64,000 bases of DNA from Verrucomicrobia bacterium LW23 (GTDB taxonomy: Bacteria > Verrucomicrobiota > Verrucomicrobiia > Methylacidiphilales > UBA1321), in assembly GCA_003054695.1 (NCBI GenBank), contig QAZA01000045.1, positions 755,956 to 819,955 on the forward strand, given 5' to 3'. This document shows positions 9,294-18,048 of the stretch, in pieces (the first letter of the stretch is position 1; each line of letters starts with the position of its first letter). The position numbers and the translations under genes are program-made. The notes beneath the pieces are model-generated. The model was not told the DNA's origin, did no database searches, and was given only the letters and a program-made list of their open reading frames with translations.

Positions 9294-9725
9294 ATGAAAA
9301 CTCTGAAAAACTGCGTCCTCTCCACCCTCAGCATCGCCTGCGCCATCGTTATCGCCACCGGCGCCGCCTCCATCGTAAATGCCGAGCCCCCCGTCGGCTC
9401 GCCCGGATCGGAAAGCAAGGAGGGCTCCCCCGATAAATCCGCCGAGGAACGCAACGCACTTAAAGCCCAGAAAGAAGCCAAGGCCGCCAAGGACAACGAG
9501 TCCCTGAAGCAGAAGGAAAGCGCCACCCCGGGCAGCCGCACGGGCGATAAATCCAAGCCCAAGGAAGACGGCCAGCCCGTGCCCGAAAAGCCCGCGCCCG
9601 ACCCGATCACTCGCGAGCAAAAGCTGGAACAAAACCGCCTGGACAAAGAAAAGAAAGACCGCGACATGCGCCTGAAGAAGAACGCCCAGGAGCAGGACCG
9701 CTCCGTGGAGCGGCCCGTCGACTAA
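9294..9725 (+). CDS. small exported Lys/Glu-rich protein
   Basis: 143 residues. Residues 1-30 form a signal peptide (VLSTLSIACAIVIATGAAS, cleavage near AEA/NAE). The rest is highly charged and without hydrophobic core: alternating Lys, Glu, Asp, Gln with Pro/Gly, ending in KKNAQEQDRSVERPVD. It is probably disordered or a coiled coil in the periplasm. I recognise no family. The leader is pyrimidine-rich without a Shine-Dalgarno sequence. Start is supported by the signal peptide. Function unknown. Confidence 0.6.
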   Translation: MKTLKNCVLSTLSIACAIVIATGAASIVNAEPPVGSPGSESKEGSPDKSAEERNALKAQKEAKAAKDNESLKQKESATPGSRTGDKSKPKEDGQPVPEKPAPDPITREQKLEQNRLDKEKKDRDMRLKKNAQEQDRSVERPVD

Positions 9726-9781
9726 ATCATTTTGCCGGGTGAGGATGAAAAATCCGCAGCGTGCCGCAGGAACGCAACAGC

Positions 9782-10285
9782 TCACCCCAGCGCGGCCCGC
9801 GATTCAATCCAATACGAGTCGCGGCCGTGGAAGCCGATGTGGGGGTAGTAGCTCTCCGCGCCGGGGGCGGCCAGAAGGATGAGCTTGGCTTCCGGGCCCA
9901 GGCGGGACTGGATGAGGCGCAGCAACCCGCGGCCGATGCCGCAGCGCTGGTACGCCTCATCCACCGCCAGGTCGGAGAGGTAGCAGCAGAAAACAAAGTC
10001 CGTAAGCGAGCGCGCGACGCCGACCAGGCGCGGGCCGTGCCAGGCGGTGCACAGCAGGTTGCCGTGGCGCAGCATCTCCTCCAGGCGCGCAGGATCGTGC
10101 AGCGGGCGGCGGATGCCCAGCGTGGTGCGCCCCAGCACGTCCGCAAACTGCGCCGCGGTTATCGGCCGGGAGTGCTCGTAGGTGATGTCCCCGGCCGCGG
10201 GCGGCGGCTGAGCGGCGGGGGAGGCGGGGGGCGATGTTGTGGACATGGCAAAGAGAGGGCGCGCCCGCGTGGGGGCGGTCATCAT
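9782..10285 (-). CDS. GNAT-family N-acetyltransferase
   Basis: 167 residues. The acetyl-CoA-binding region is clear: a strand LSDLAVDEAYQRCGIGRGLL contains the R/Q-x-x-G-x-G/A motif A (QRCGIG) followed by the pantetheine-contacting helix, then YYPHIGF at the C terminus, typical of GNAT enzymes that modify small molecules or amines. Substrate unknown. Several in-frame ATGs exist; 10285 was preferred, 10327 would add 14 residues. The first 40 residues are Pro/Ala-rich and probably not folded. It lies 54 bases upstream of the CHAT gene on the same strand, but ahead of the CHAT gene's 3' end, so a shared transcript is possible. Confidence 0.8.
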   Translation of the reverse strand: MMTAPTRARPLFAMSTTSPPASPAAQPPPAAGDITYEHSRPITAAQFADVLGRTTLGIRRPLHDPARLEEMLRHGNLLCTAWHGPRLVGVARSLTDFVFCCYLSDLAVDEAYQRCGIGRGLLRLIQSRLGPEAKLILLAAPGAESYYPHIGFHGRDSYWIESRAALG

Positions 10286-10339
10286 CGTTCTTTCAGGCTC
10301 GCGACGCCAGAGCAAAGCCCGGTTCATGTGTCGCTCCGC

Positions 10340-13300
10340 CTAATAGCTCAGCATAAACGCGCCGGCGCTTTGCACGGCTTCCCACAGGCCGCGTTCTTCG
10401 CGCAGGCGGTGGAGTTGGGTGCGTTGCACTTCGGCAAGGGCGGCGGGGGGGGATTTGGTGCGCAGGGCTTCGCGGTAAAAGTTCTCGATGAAGCTGACGG
10501 TGTCGGCATCGCGCACGGGCCAGAGGGTGACGACGAGGTAGCGCGCGCCGGCCAGGTGAAAGCCGCGGCGCAGGCCCAGCACGCCTTCGCCGCCCTGGGC
10601 GGTGCCGATGCCGGTATCGCACGCGCTGAGCACGACCAGCCAGGTGCCGCGCAGGTTCAGCTCCGCAAGCTCCTGGGCGGTGAGGAGGCCGTCGTTCTCG
10701 GACATTACCGGGCCGCCGCGCTGCCAGCTGTCGAAGCCATACCCGGCGCCGGCCAGCGCTAACAGGCTGCGCTGCATCGGGTTGCGCGGCTGGATCCCCG
10801 GCGGCGCCATGGCCTGCGGGCTAAGCGGACGCGCCCGCATTTGCGCGGCGCCGGGGCTGTTGGCGGCGCCCGTGCCGCCGTTGCTGCCGGCGGGCGAGTT
10901 TGTGGAGCCGGCACTGCCCGGGCCGCCGGGCAGCGGCGCGCGCGCTTTTCCATCGCTGCCTACCCCGCCCGGCGCCATATCCGCAAGCGCGGCGGCCACG
11001 GGAGATGCGGCGGAGGGATCGGGCAGAAACAGCCCGTGCGTGGCCATATGCAGGATAAACGGGGGCGGGCCCTGGTGCAGCGCAAGCTCCGAGGCGGCGG
11101 CGCCCAGGCGGATGTCGGGCGTCAGGCCCCAGGCAGGCGCGTTCTGGCGCAAAAATTCGGCTTCCTCCAGTGTGCCGGGCAGGGGCTCCAGGCAGGTGTC
11201 CAGCCAGTTGTTAAGGGCTGCGCCAAAGGGGCGCGTGCTTGCCGTGCCGGTGGAGCTGGCGGTGGTGCCGGAGCCCGACGCCGTGGCGCTTCCCCCGCCG
11301 CCGCCGGAGCTGGCCGGCTGCTGCGGGCGGGTGGGGAAGGGCAGGCTGGTGGGGATACTGTCCGAGGGCGGGGCGGTATCGACGGTAGAATCCGCCGCGG
11401 CCGCCGGCTTGCCGTCCGCCGTCACCCCCGCGCCGGCAACGCCGGGGATACGCGCCTTGCCCGTGGGGGGCGGCGACGGCAGGCCGGGCGGGCTTTGCGC
11501 CGCGGTGCCGGCGCCGGAGTCGACTCGCGCGGAGTAGTCCGGGTAGGCCAGCACCAGCAGACGCTGGTTGCGCTGGTCGTCCACGGGCTCGGCGGGCTGG
11601 GCATCTACGGTGAGGATATCGCGCGCGGTGGCGACGTACTCGAAGGAGTAGCGGTCGGCCAGAAAACGCCCGTCTTTGTCCAGCAGCGCGGCAAACGCCA
11701 CAAAATTGATCTCCCCATCCGGCGAGACGATGATGCGCGAGGTGCCGGCCGGCAGCTGCGATTCAATCGGCGCCCACAGGCGGGCGCACAGCGCCTGCAG
11801 GGCGGCGGCTATTTTGGCGTCGCGCACCCGCTTGCGCGCAAACTCCTGCACGGTGCGGATGTCCACATCCATGGCGTCCGCGGGCCCCAGCGCCACCCAG
11901 CGGGCGGGGGAGCCGTGGGGCATCAGCACGGCGCCGTAGCTGGGGACCGGGCGGCCGAGGTTGCCCGAGTAGGCCTTGTAAGCGACAAAATCGACCAGCA
12001 CGGCGCCGGGCGGCACGGCGGCCGCGATGTGGGCGGGGTCGGTGCGCAGCGCTTCCCAGCTTTCGGCGCCGGCGCTCAGGCGCTCGCCAAGCTCCGCGTA
12101 CAGGCGGTCCTGCTTCAGCTGCAGGTCCTCCGGGCTGGGCAGGGGGAGCAGGGGGCGAGACTCCTCGGTATCGCTGGTGCCGCCGCCGGCGCCGTTGTTG
12201 CGGGGGTTGCGGGAGCCGGCGCCATTGCCGTTGGCGCCGTCCGGATTGTCGCGCCGGCGCAGGGATTCGGCCAGGTCGCGCCGGTTTTGGCGCATCTGGG
12301 ACATCAGCGCCTGCGTCTCCTTGTCGGCGGATTGCCGCATCAGTTCGCGCTGCTCCATAATGCTGTCCAGCACCACGCCCTTGGTGCGCACCAGGGCGCG
12401 GGCGATATCCGGGGCGCTGCCCAGGCTGGCCGGCAAGGTGTACAGGCTCAACGCCTTCTGGAACATCACGCGCTGATCCTCCGAGGCAAAGGCAAAGAGA
12501 TTGCGTAGCATTTGCTCGCGCGTGGACATGCTTTCGCGCCCCAGCTCCAGCGCCAGCTCGCGGTCGCCGGTGTCGATGTATAGAAAGGCCAGGTTGTCGA
12601 GCGTCTCCAGCGTCTCCGGGTGGCAGGTGCCAAGGAGTTGCTTCTGCATCTTCAGCGCGTCCTTGTACAGCGGCAGGGCGCGGGCGGTATCGCCGGCCAG
12701 ATGGTAGTGGCGCGCCAGGAAGGACATGCTGGCGGCTGTCTCCGGGTGGTTGCGGCTCAGCTTCTTGCGCATCGCCAGGGCCTGCTGGTGCAGCGGCAGC
12801 GCCAGCTCGCGCCGGTTGGTGCGATCGTACACCAGCGCAAGGTGGAAGAGACTGCGCGCGACGTCGGGGTGGTCGCCCTTGTACTGCCGTTTGCGAAGCT
12901 CCACCACTTTCTTCATCAGCGCCTCCGCCGCCACGTCGTTGCCAAGGTCGCCCTCCAGCAACGCCAGGTGGCCCAGCGTGGTAATCGTCAGCGCGTGGTC
13001 CGGCGAAAGCTTTTGCTGGCGCGAGCGCAGCACGCGCTCGAACAACGCCTTGCTTCGCGCAAAATCCCCCAGGCTGCGGTACAGCAGCGCCAGGTTGTTG
13101 ACAGTGGTGATCGTAACCGTTGCGTTGGGCCCCGCCCGGCGCTCGCGAATGGCCAGGGCCTGCGCCAGGTAGCGCTCCGCCAGCCGGTAGTCGTTCTGGC
13201 TCCAGTAGAGCGTGGCGAGGTTATTCATGGTGGTGGCCGCCGTTGCGCTGTCCGGCCCCGCCAGGGCTTGCTTGATCTCCAGCGACTCCAGGAAAAGTTG

Positions 13301-14080
13301 CTCGCTTTTCGCGTACTCCCCCATGTTCTCGTACAGCACGGCCAGGCCGTTGAGGGCCGAGGCGGTAAGCATGTGCTTGCGCCCCACAATGCGCTCGCGA
13401 ATGGCCACGCAGCGCGTGAAGTACTCCTCCGACCGCGTGTGGTTGGCCAGGTTGCTGTAGAACCAGCCCAGGTGGTACATCACCGCCGCAACATCCAGGC
13501 TGGAGCCCGAGGCGCCGGCCAGCGTGGACTCGCGCACCGCCAGCGCGCGCTGAAACAGCGCCTCCGCCTCGGCGTACCGGCTCAGCGATTCCATCAGCTC
13601 CGCCGCCTCCAGCATGTAGGGCACCAGGCGCGGGCTGGTGGCGCCCAGTTTGCGCTCCCACATGGCAAAGGTGGAGCGCACCAGGGCGGCCGCCGCCGGG
13701 TTGTCGCCCGCGCGCATCAGCTTGGCGGCCTTCTCAAACACCTGCTCGGGGGAGGGATCCGCCGCATGGGAGGTGGACGCCGCGCCGCTGATCGGCGCCG
13801 GGCTGGCCGGTGCGGCCGGAGCTACCGGGACGGGCACCGCCGGCGCAACGGGAATCGGCACGGCCGGCGCCACCGGCGGCGAGATGGGGAGCGGCGGATT
13901 GGGCGGCGCCAGCAGGGGATCCGCAGCGCGGGCGGCGGGGAGGGAAATCGGGGGGAGACAGGCGAGGGCAAAGACGATAGCGGTAGCAGTAATGCTTGCA
14001 ACAACACTCTTTACCGCAAAGCCGGCTGCGTCCGGCCGAAGCGGCCGGCATCGCGGGCGTTGCGATTGGCCGGAACCCAT
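10340..14080 (-). CDS. giant TPR-CHAT domain protein (putative caspase-like protease)
   Basis: 1246 residues. An N-terminal hydrophobic segment (about 24-50) looks like a signal peptide or anchor, followed by a Pro/Ala/Val repeat. Residues about 95-520 hold roughly ten kinesin-light-chain type TPRs with the A-x-x-N-x-L-A-x-L-Y pattern. The C-terminal half is a CHAT (caspase HetF associated with TPRs) domain with its predicted catalytic pair: His1015 in HMATHGLFLP and Cys1154 in LSACDTGIG, followed by GLRRGFHLAGARYLVVTLW. CHAT proteases cleave partner proteins after activation through a sensory partner. A low-complexity Pro/Gly/Ser insert (about 880-985) interrupts the domain. No obvious dedicated partner (gasdermin, TPR-only or CRISPR protein) lies next to it. 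Start chosen at the ATG before the hydrophobic segment. Confidence 0.88.
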   Translation of the reverse strand: MGSGQSQRPRCRPLRPDAAGFAVKSVVASITATAIVFALACLPPISLPAARAADPLLAPPNPPLPISPPVAPAVPIPVAPAVPVPVAPAAPASPAPISGAASTSHAADPSPEQVFEKAAKLMRAGDNPAAAALVRSTFAMWERKLGATSPRLVPYMLEAAELMESLSRYAEAEALFQRALAVRESTLAGASGSSLDVAAVMYHLGWFYSNLANHTRSEEYFTRCVAIRERIVGRKHMLTASALNGLAVLYENMGEYAKSEQLFLESLEIKQALAGPDSATAATTMNNLATLYWSQNDYRLAERYLAQALAIRERRAGPNATVTITTVNNLALLYRSLGDFARSKALFERVLRSRQQKLSPDHALTITTLGHLALLEGDLGNDVAAEALMKKVVELRKRQYKGDHPDVARSLFHLALVYDRTNRRELALPLHQQALAMRKKLSRNHPETAASMSFLARHYHLAGDTARALPLYKDALKMQKQLLGTCHPETLETLDNLAFLYIDTGDRELALELGRESMSTREQMLRNLFAFASEDQRVMFQKALSLYTLPASLGSAPDIARALVRTKGVVLDSIMEQRELMRQSADKETQALMSQMRQNRRDLAESLRRRDNPDGANGNGAGSRNPRNNGAGGGTSDTEESRPLLPLPSPEDLQLKQDRLYAELGERLSAGAESWEALRTDPAHIAAAVPPGAVLVDFVAYKAYSGNLGRPVPSYGAVLMPHGSPARWVALGPADAMDVDIRTVQEFARKRVRDAKIAAALQALCARLWAPIESQLPAGTSRIIVSPDGEINFVAFAALLDKDGRFLADRYSFEYVATARDILTVDAQPAEPVDDQRNQRLLVLAYPDYSARVDSGAGTAAQSPPGLPSPPPTGKARIPGVAGAGVTADGKPAAAADSTVDTAPPSDSIPTSLPFPTRPQQPASSGGGGGSATASGSGTTASSTGTASTRPFGAALNNWLDTCLEPLPGTLEEAEFLRQNAPAWGLTPDIRLGAAASELALHQGPPPFILHMATHGLFLPDPSAASPVAAALADMAPGGVGSDGKARAPLPGGPGSAGSTNSPAGSNGGTGAANSPGAAQMRARPLSPQAMAPPGIQPRNPMQRSLLALAGAGYGFDSWQRGGPVMSENDGLLTAQELAELNLRGTWLVVLSACDTGIGTAQGGEGVLGLRRGFHLAGARYLVVTLWPVRDADTVSFIENFYREALRTKSPPAALAEVQRTQLHRLREERGLWEAVQSAGAFMLSY

Positions 14081-14397
14081 GGATGTATCCAGAATGATGT
14101 AGGCCGGGCGGCGGCACCCGGCGAGGGAGCAGTGGCAATCCTTCGGCATCCGGCCATTGCGTCCCGGCAAGAGACGGCGCGCCGCAAGGAAGGAGGCACG
14201 CGGCGGACCCATCGGCATGGTGGCGGCAGAACGCCGGGAACGGGCGCGCTCAGTCTTTGCGGCGCAAAGCTATCATGCCTTCGCGCAGAACACCAGCCCT
14301 GCGTGGAACAAAAAATATGCCCCACCCGCCTCGCAAAGGCAAGTTTACTTCCGGCTCCTTAGCTATTTGGCTCCTGGCGTGCGACTCAGCCTTCAGG
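14081..14397. other. 317-base gap between CHAT gene and FHA-cyclase gene
   Basis: Spacer between two minus-strand genes. It contains no convincing ORF, RNA, terminator with a T tract or long inverted repeat. It should hold the promoter of the CHAT gene, but I could not pick -35/-10 boxes with confidence. Confidence 0.4.
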
Positions 14398-15450
14398 TCA
14401 CGTCTCGTACCCAAACACCGTCACCGGGTCCGCAAAGCCATCCAGCTTGTGCTGACCGAGGGGACGGGTGCGCAGGTGCGGCATCTTCTCCGCGGCGGCG
14501 GCGGTAATCAGGCAGCGCTCGCGCAGGGTGGAGGCCAGCTTTTCGGCGCGGAACAGCAGGTTCACCTCCGGGCCCAGGATGCTTTCTTCCCCCGCCCAGC
14601 CGCTGCCGCCGACGGCCACCACGCCGCGGTGCAGCACCACGCGAAAGGCCGGGCGCGCCTTTTGTTGCTGCTCGTGTAAGTCCTTGAGCGCGCGGTAGAT
14701 GTGCGCGTCGACGCCTTTGGCCTGGCGCCAGTAGGCAAAGTAACCGTCGCCCAGGTACTTGTTGACGGTGCCCTGGTGCGTCTCGATGATCTGCCGGCCG
14801 GTTTGCAGCCACACGCCCACCAGCTGCGCCATGTCGGAGGCGCTCATGCGCTGCGACATCGCCGTAAAGCCTTCAATATCAGCGAGAAGCAGCCACATCT
14901 CCGGCTCCTCCACCGCGCGCATGGTCTGATCGTCGTAGGGGCCCGTGCGCTCGCCCGCAGCGCCGGAGGCGGGCTCGGTTTGCATGCGAAAGGTCATCTC
15001 GCACGACACCACCGTAATGCGGTCGCCGTCGCGCAGCATGCACGGGGCCTGCAGGCGTCGGTTATTGAGGAAAGTGCCGTTGACGCTGCCAAAATCGACC
15101 AGGCAAAACTCGCCGCCCTGCGCGCGGATAATGGCGTGGCGCCGCGATACCCTCTCGTGCGCAATGCACACGGTGTTTTCCCGCAGCCGCCCGATGGTGC
15201 AATCCCCATGCACCGCAATGGACTGCGGGTTGCCGTCGATCTCCAGCCACCCTTTGGTAGTGATGCCGGGCGCCGTCAGCTGCGTCACCATTTTGGTGTC
15301 GATGGCGATCGTCATCATCGGATCGCTCTCGTCCCGCGGCATGCGCCCCTCTCCCGGCCAAGCCTGCGCGCCCGAAAGCTCCCCGCCCGGCGCCTCGGCC
15401 GACGATTTCTTTCGGGGATCTATAGAGTGGAGCCAGTCGCGCAAACCCAT
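14398..15450 (-). CDS. FHA domain plus class III adenylate/guanylate cyclase
   Basis: 350 residues, no membrane helix. An FHA domain at about 65-155 shows the phosphothreonine-binding set IGRLRE (Gly-Arg 87-88), VSRRH (Ser102, Arg103-104, His105) and DFGSVNGTFLNN (Asn125-Gly-Thr). A class III nucleotide cyclase domain follows at about 184-345: ADIEGFT with metal-binding Asp191, then KYLGDGYFAYW with the second metal Asp236, and KLDGF before the C-terminal strand. Such FHA-cyclases make cAMP (or cGMP) in response to a Ser/Thr-phosphorylated partner. It stands upstream of the CHAT gene on the same strand, separated by 317 bases. No Ser/Thr kinase is in the window. Confidence 0.9.
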   Translation of the reverse strand: MGLRDWLHSIDPRKKSSAEAPGGELSGAQAWPGEGRMPRDESDPMMTIAIDTKMVTQLTAPGITTKGWLEIDGNPQSIAVHGDCTIGRLRENTVCIAHERVSRRHAIIRAQGGEFCLVDFGSVNGTFLNNRRLQAPCMLRDGDRITVVSCEMTFRMQTEPASGAAGERTGPYDDQTMRAVEEPEMWLLLADIEGFTAMSQRMSASDMAQLVGVWLQTGRQIIETHQGTVNKYLGDGYFAYWRQAKGVDAHIYRALKDLHEQQQKARPAFRVVLHRGVVAVGGSGWAGEESILGPEVNLLFRAEKLASTLRERCLITAAAAEKMPHLRTRPLGQHKLDGFADPVTVFGYET

Positions 15451-15548
15451 AATGGTGGGGAAGACGGGTGAATCAATCAGTCTTACTCCCCGACTTTATC
15501 GCAGAACGGCGCGCGTGGCTATGCCGGAGTTTAGGCGCGAATGCGTCA

Positions 15549-15576
15549 TTGACGGGTAAATCCTAGGTGATACAAC
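15549..15576 (+). promoter_or_regulatory. candidate sigma-70-type promoter for the TPR membrane protein
   Basis: TTGACG (15549-15554) and TACAAC (15571-15576) are 16 bases apart in an AT-rich island of an otherwise GC-rich region, about 100 bases upstream of the ATG at 15679. The -10 matches only 4 of 6 consensus positions, so this is tentative. Confidence 0.3.
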
Positions 15577-15678
15577 AGTGATATAAAAAGGTGATGAGCA
15601 ATGGAACTGTTGGATCGCCGCACCTATCCGCATTAACGACAACGTAATCTCCTAACATGTTGGCCCTGGGTCCTTTGC

Positions 15679-17145
15679 ATGTATGCTTCTGACGCTTTGC
15701 TTGGTACTGCGGATCCGTTCGACGAAGGCCTCTTTGTCATCATCTACTTCTCCAATGTCTTCTTTTCCTTCGCCTTCATTATGGGCTGCATAGTGGCTGT
15801 GCTGGCAGTGCTTCGCCAGTTGCGTAAGCGCGATGAGGAGCACGCCAGGACCAGAAAGGCAGCCATGGCAAAGGCCCGCGCGGAGTTGGATGCGGAGCTT
15901 ACCGGATTCCCCGCGCATATCCCTTTACGCGAGCGACTTGCGCGGGCGGAGGAACAGGTGGCAGCCCGCCCGGAGGACCCCGATGCATGGAAAGAGCGGG
16001 CCAATCTGCGGCGTACATCCAGCGATCTCCCGGGCGCTCTGGCCGATTTCCAGAAAGCGCGCGAGCTTCTGGAGCCGGCGCCGGGCGCCCCGTGGCTGGA
16101 GCACGTGGATATAGCGGATCGCGAAGGATTTACGCAAACGCTTGCGGCAGTTCAACAGGTGGTTGCCGTCCGCTGGGAGATTGCGGAGGTCTATCTGCAG
16201 ATGCACCAGCCGCAGGCGGCTGCGGAGACTCTGGACGCATTGCTGATGCTGCTTGCCGGGATCGACCCCCAGGCGCAAGCCAGCCACGCCTACCGCAAGC
16301 TGCTGCTGGGCTCGATTGCCCATGTGCACAAGATGCGGTCCGGGTGCCGGGCCGAACTTGGCGATCGCGCCGGCGCGGAGAAGGATTTTGCCACCGCTAC
16401 CGCCCATGCGCTTGCCCACGAGGAGGTTTTTGCCCGGGCACAACCCGCGCAAGCCGGCAGCTACCGCTACCGCGAGACTTCCGCTTTGTTTGCGGAGGCG
16501 AACCGCCTGATAAACAATGGGCTGCTCGACGCAGCGCTTCCCCTCATCCGCGAATTTCAGTCGCGCATTGCCGGGCATTATGATGTTGATTCCGGTCTCA
16601 CCACCGCTATGGGCTACCAGCAACTGCTCTTGATCGGCCTGGAGGAGCCGCCCAAAGCCAAACCGGCCGCGGCAGCCCGGTTTGTGGGCGATCTGGAGAA
16701 GGAGCCCCCCTCCCTCACCGGCACCCTCCTGGCCGCCACGGTGCGCGCCTCCGTAGCCGACAGCCCGGCCGCGCTTGCCGGGCTTACCGCGTGCCTTCGG
16801 CAACACCCCGCGTGCATCCCCGTGCTGCGCCAGCGCGGCAACTTGCTGCGACAGATGGGCCGCGCCGAGGAGGCCATGGCCGATTTCGCGCGCATTCTGG
16901 AGCTCGACGAGTTTGACGCAAGCTCCTGGCTCAAGATCGCCCTCATCCACCGCGCCGCCGGTCGCTTGCCGGAAGCACTGGCCGCCTTCGACAGCACGCT
17001 GAAGCTGGCGCCGCACGACGCCCTGGCCCGCTACTTCCGCGCGCGTACCCAGGCCGCCGCCGGGAGAACGCAAGAAGCCGCGACGGACCTGACCGAGCTG
17101 GAACGCGCCGCCCCGGAACTGGCCCGGCGCCTGGGCATCTCGTAG
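15679..17145 (+). CDS. membrane-anchored TPR protein
   Basis: 488 residues. One membrane helix near the N terminus (about 20-45, IIYFSNVFFSFAFIMGCIVAVL) followed by a charged stretch KRDEEHARTRKAAMAKARAE places the rest in the cytoplasm. TPR-like helical pairs are visible at about 80-130 (PDAWKERANLRRTSSDLPGALADFQKA), 165-240, and most clearly at 375-480 (RQRGNLLRQMGRAEEAMADFARIL, then WLKIALIHRAAGRLPEALAAF). Probably a protein-interaction scaffold. It is divergent from the FHA-cyclase gene (228-base gap with a candidate promoter). No catalytic motif; partners unknown. Confidence 0.75.
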   Translation: MYASDALLGTADPFDEGLFVIIYFSNVFFSFAFIMGCIVAVLAVLRQLRKRDEEHARTRKAAMAKARAELDAELTGFPAHIPLRERLARAEEQVAARPEDPDAWKERANLRRTSSDLPGALADFQKARELLEPAPGAPWLEHVDIADREGFTQTLAAVQQVVAVRWEIAEVYLQMHQPQAAAETLDALLMLLAGIDPQAQASHAYRKLLLGSIAHVHKMRSGCRAELGDRAGAEKDFATATAHALAHEEVFARAQPAQAGSYRYRETSALFAEANRLINNGLLDAALPLIREFQSRIAGHYDVDSGLTTAMGYQQLLLIGLEEPPKAKPAAAARFVGDLEKEPPSLTGTLLAATVRASVADSPAALAGLTACLRQHPACIPVLRQRGNLLRQMGRAEEAMADFARILELDEFDASSWLKIALIHRAAGRLPEALAAFDSTLKLAPHDALARYFRARTQAAAGRTQEAATDLTELERAAPELARRLGIS

Positions 17146-17297
17146 CGAAAGATAAAGTGGGCTTTGCTCAATGCGCACTGCGCCGCGCCGGCTCGTCCTG
17201 CACGCCATTTTTAGATTGCGTGTGGCGCGAGTTAGTCTACGTTATCTCCTGATAAGCCGAGCTGCGCCCAAGGAAAGTGCGGCTGCTTCCTCAACCC

Positions 17298-17801
17298 ATG
17301 CGCCCCTTCTGGCAAAGCATCGCTTTTATCCTGCTGGCCGTCTTTCTGCCGGCCACGATGCATTGTCCCCTCGGGGCAGGCCAGACCGCCCCCGCCTGGC
17401 GACTGCAGTCCTGCGCTGCGCAAACTGTTTGTGACAGCTCAGCCGCCTCGGCAGATACCTGCCACGCGGAAGCCGGCGAGGAACGCAGGGTGCCGGACAG
17501 TCCCCGCGCGCCGCTCGAGCACCACGCCTGCCCCTCCTCCACGCTTGCGCAGACGCAGATCCCTCCCGGCGTGCACGCCCCGGGGCTGCAGGCTGCGCCG
17601 GATAGCGATGGCTCGATGCTTCCCCCCTGGGCTTTCCACCCCGGCTCCATCGCTTTTGTTCTGCTGACACACGCTTTTGACAGCCCTCCTGCCTTTGCCC
17701 CGGGCTCTCCCGCGCTCTCCGAAAACACTGGCTCCCGCTGGATGTTCAGCCTCCGCACCGCACTGCCAGCGCGTTGGCCTTCGGATTTGTATCTTGCCTA
17801 A
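17298..17801 (+). CDS. small Cys-containing exported protein of the metal-efflux operon
   Basis: 167 residues beginning with a signal-type segment (FWQSIAFILLAVFLPATMHC). The mature part has Cys pairs (MHCPL, QSCAAQTVC, DTCHAEAGEE, HHACPSS) and a His pair, consistent with metal binding, then a Pro/Ser-rich tail. Similar small proteins with an LPATxHC start often precede CzcCBA genes in Verrucomicrobiota (recollection of family context, not checked). It stands first in the same-strand series with the TolC-like, CzcB-like and CzcA-like genes, 247 bases before the next start. The second ATG was chosen because it begins the signal segment; 17277 is the alternative. Role as periplasmic metal chaperone or sensor is inference. 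Confidence 0.6.
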   Translation: MRPFWQSIAFILLAVFLPATMHCPLGAGQTAPAWRLQSCAAQTVCDSSAASADTCHAEAGEERRVPDSPRAPLEHHACPSSTLAQTQIPPGVHAPGLQAAPDSDGSMLPPWAFHPGSIAFVLLTHAFDSPPAFAPGSPALSENTGSRWMFSLRTALPARWPSDLYLA

Positions 17802-18048
17802 GCGCAACGTTTTGCGTTTGGCTACGGCTGTTCTGGCCCGCTCGGCACGTTTTGCCGGCGGCCCCCGTCCGTGACACGTCCTCCCACGCGTATCGCCGTC
17901 CCCTTCCATCCGTTCTGACTTCCGTCTCCGCTCACCCGCGAGTTGCGCCCCGCCTCAGGCGGGCAGCGCGCGCAAACTCCTCTTGCCCAGGCCTTTCCGC
18001 CTGCGAAGGACGCGTAACCCGGCACTCCGCCATCCCCATTACCCAAGC

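Noticed and set aside
12620-14362. 580-codon plus-strand ORF opposite the CHAT gene
   Set aside because: Antisense shadow of a GC-rich gene: low-complexity Arg/Gln/Val composition, no domain, and the minus-strand TPR and CHAT motifs are unmistakable.
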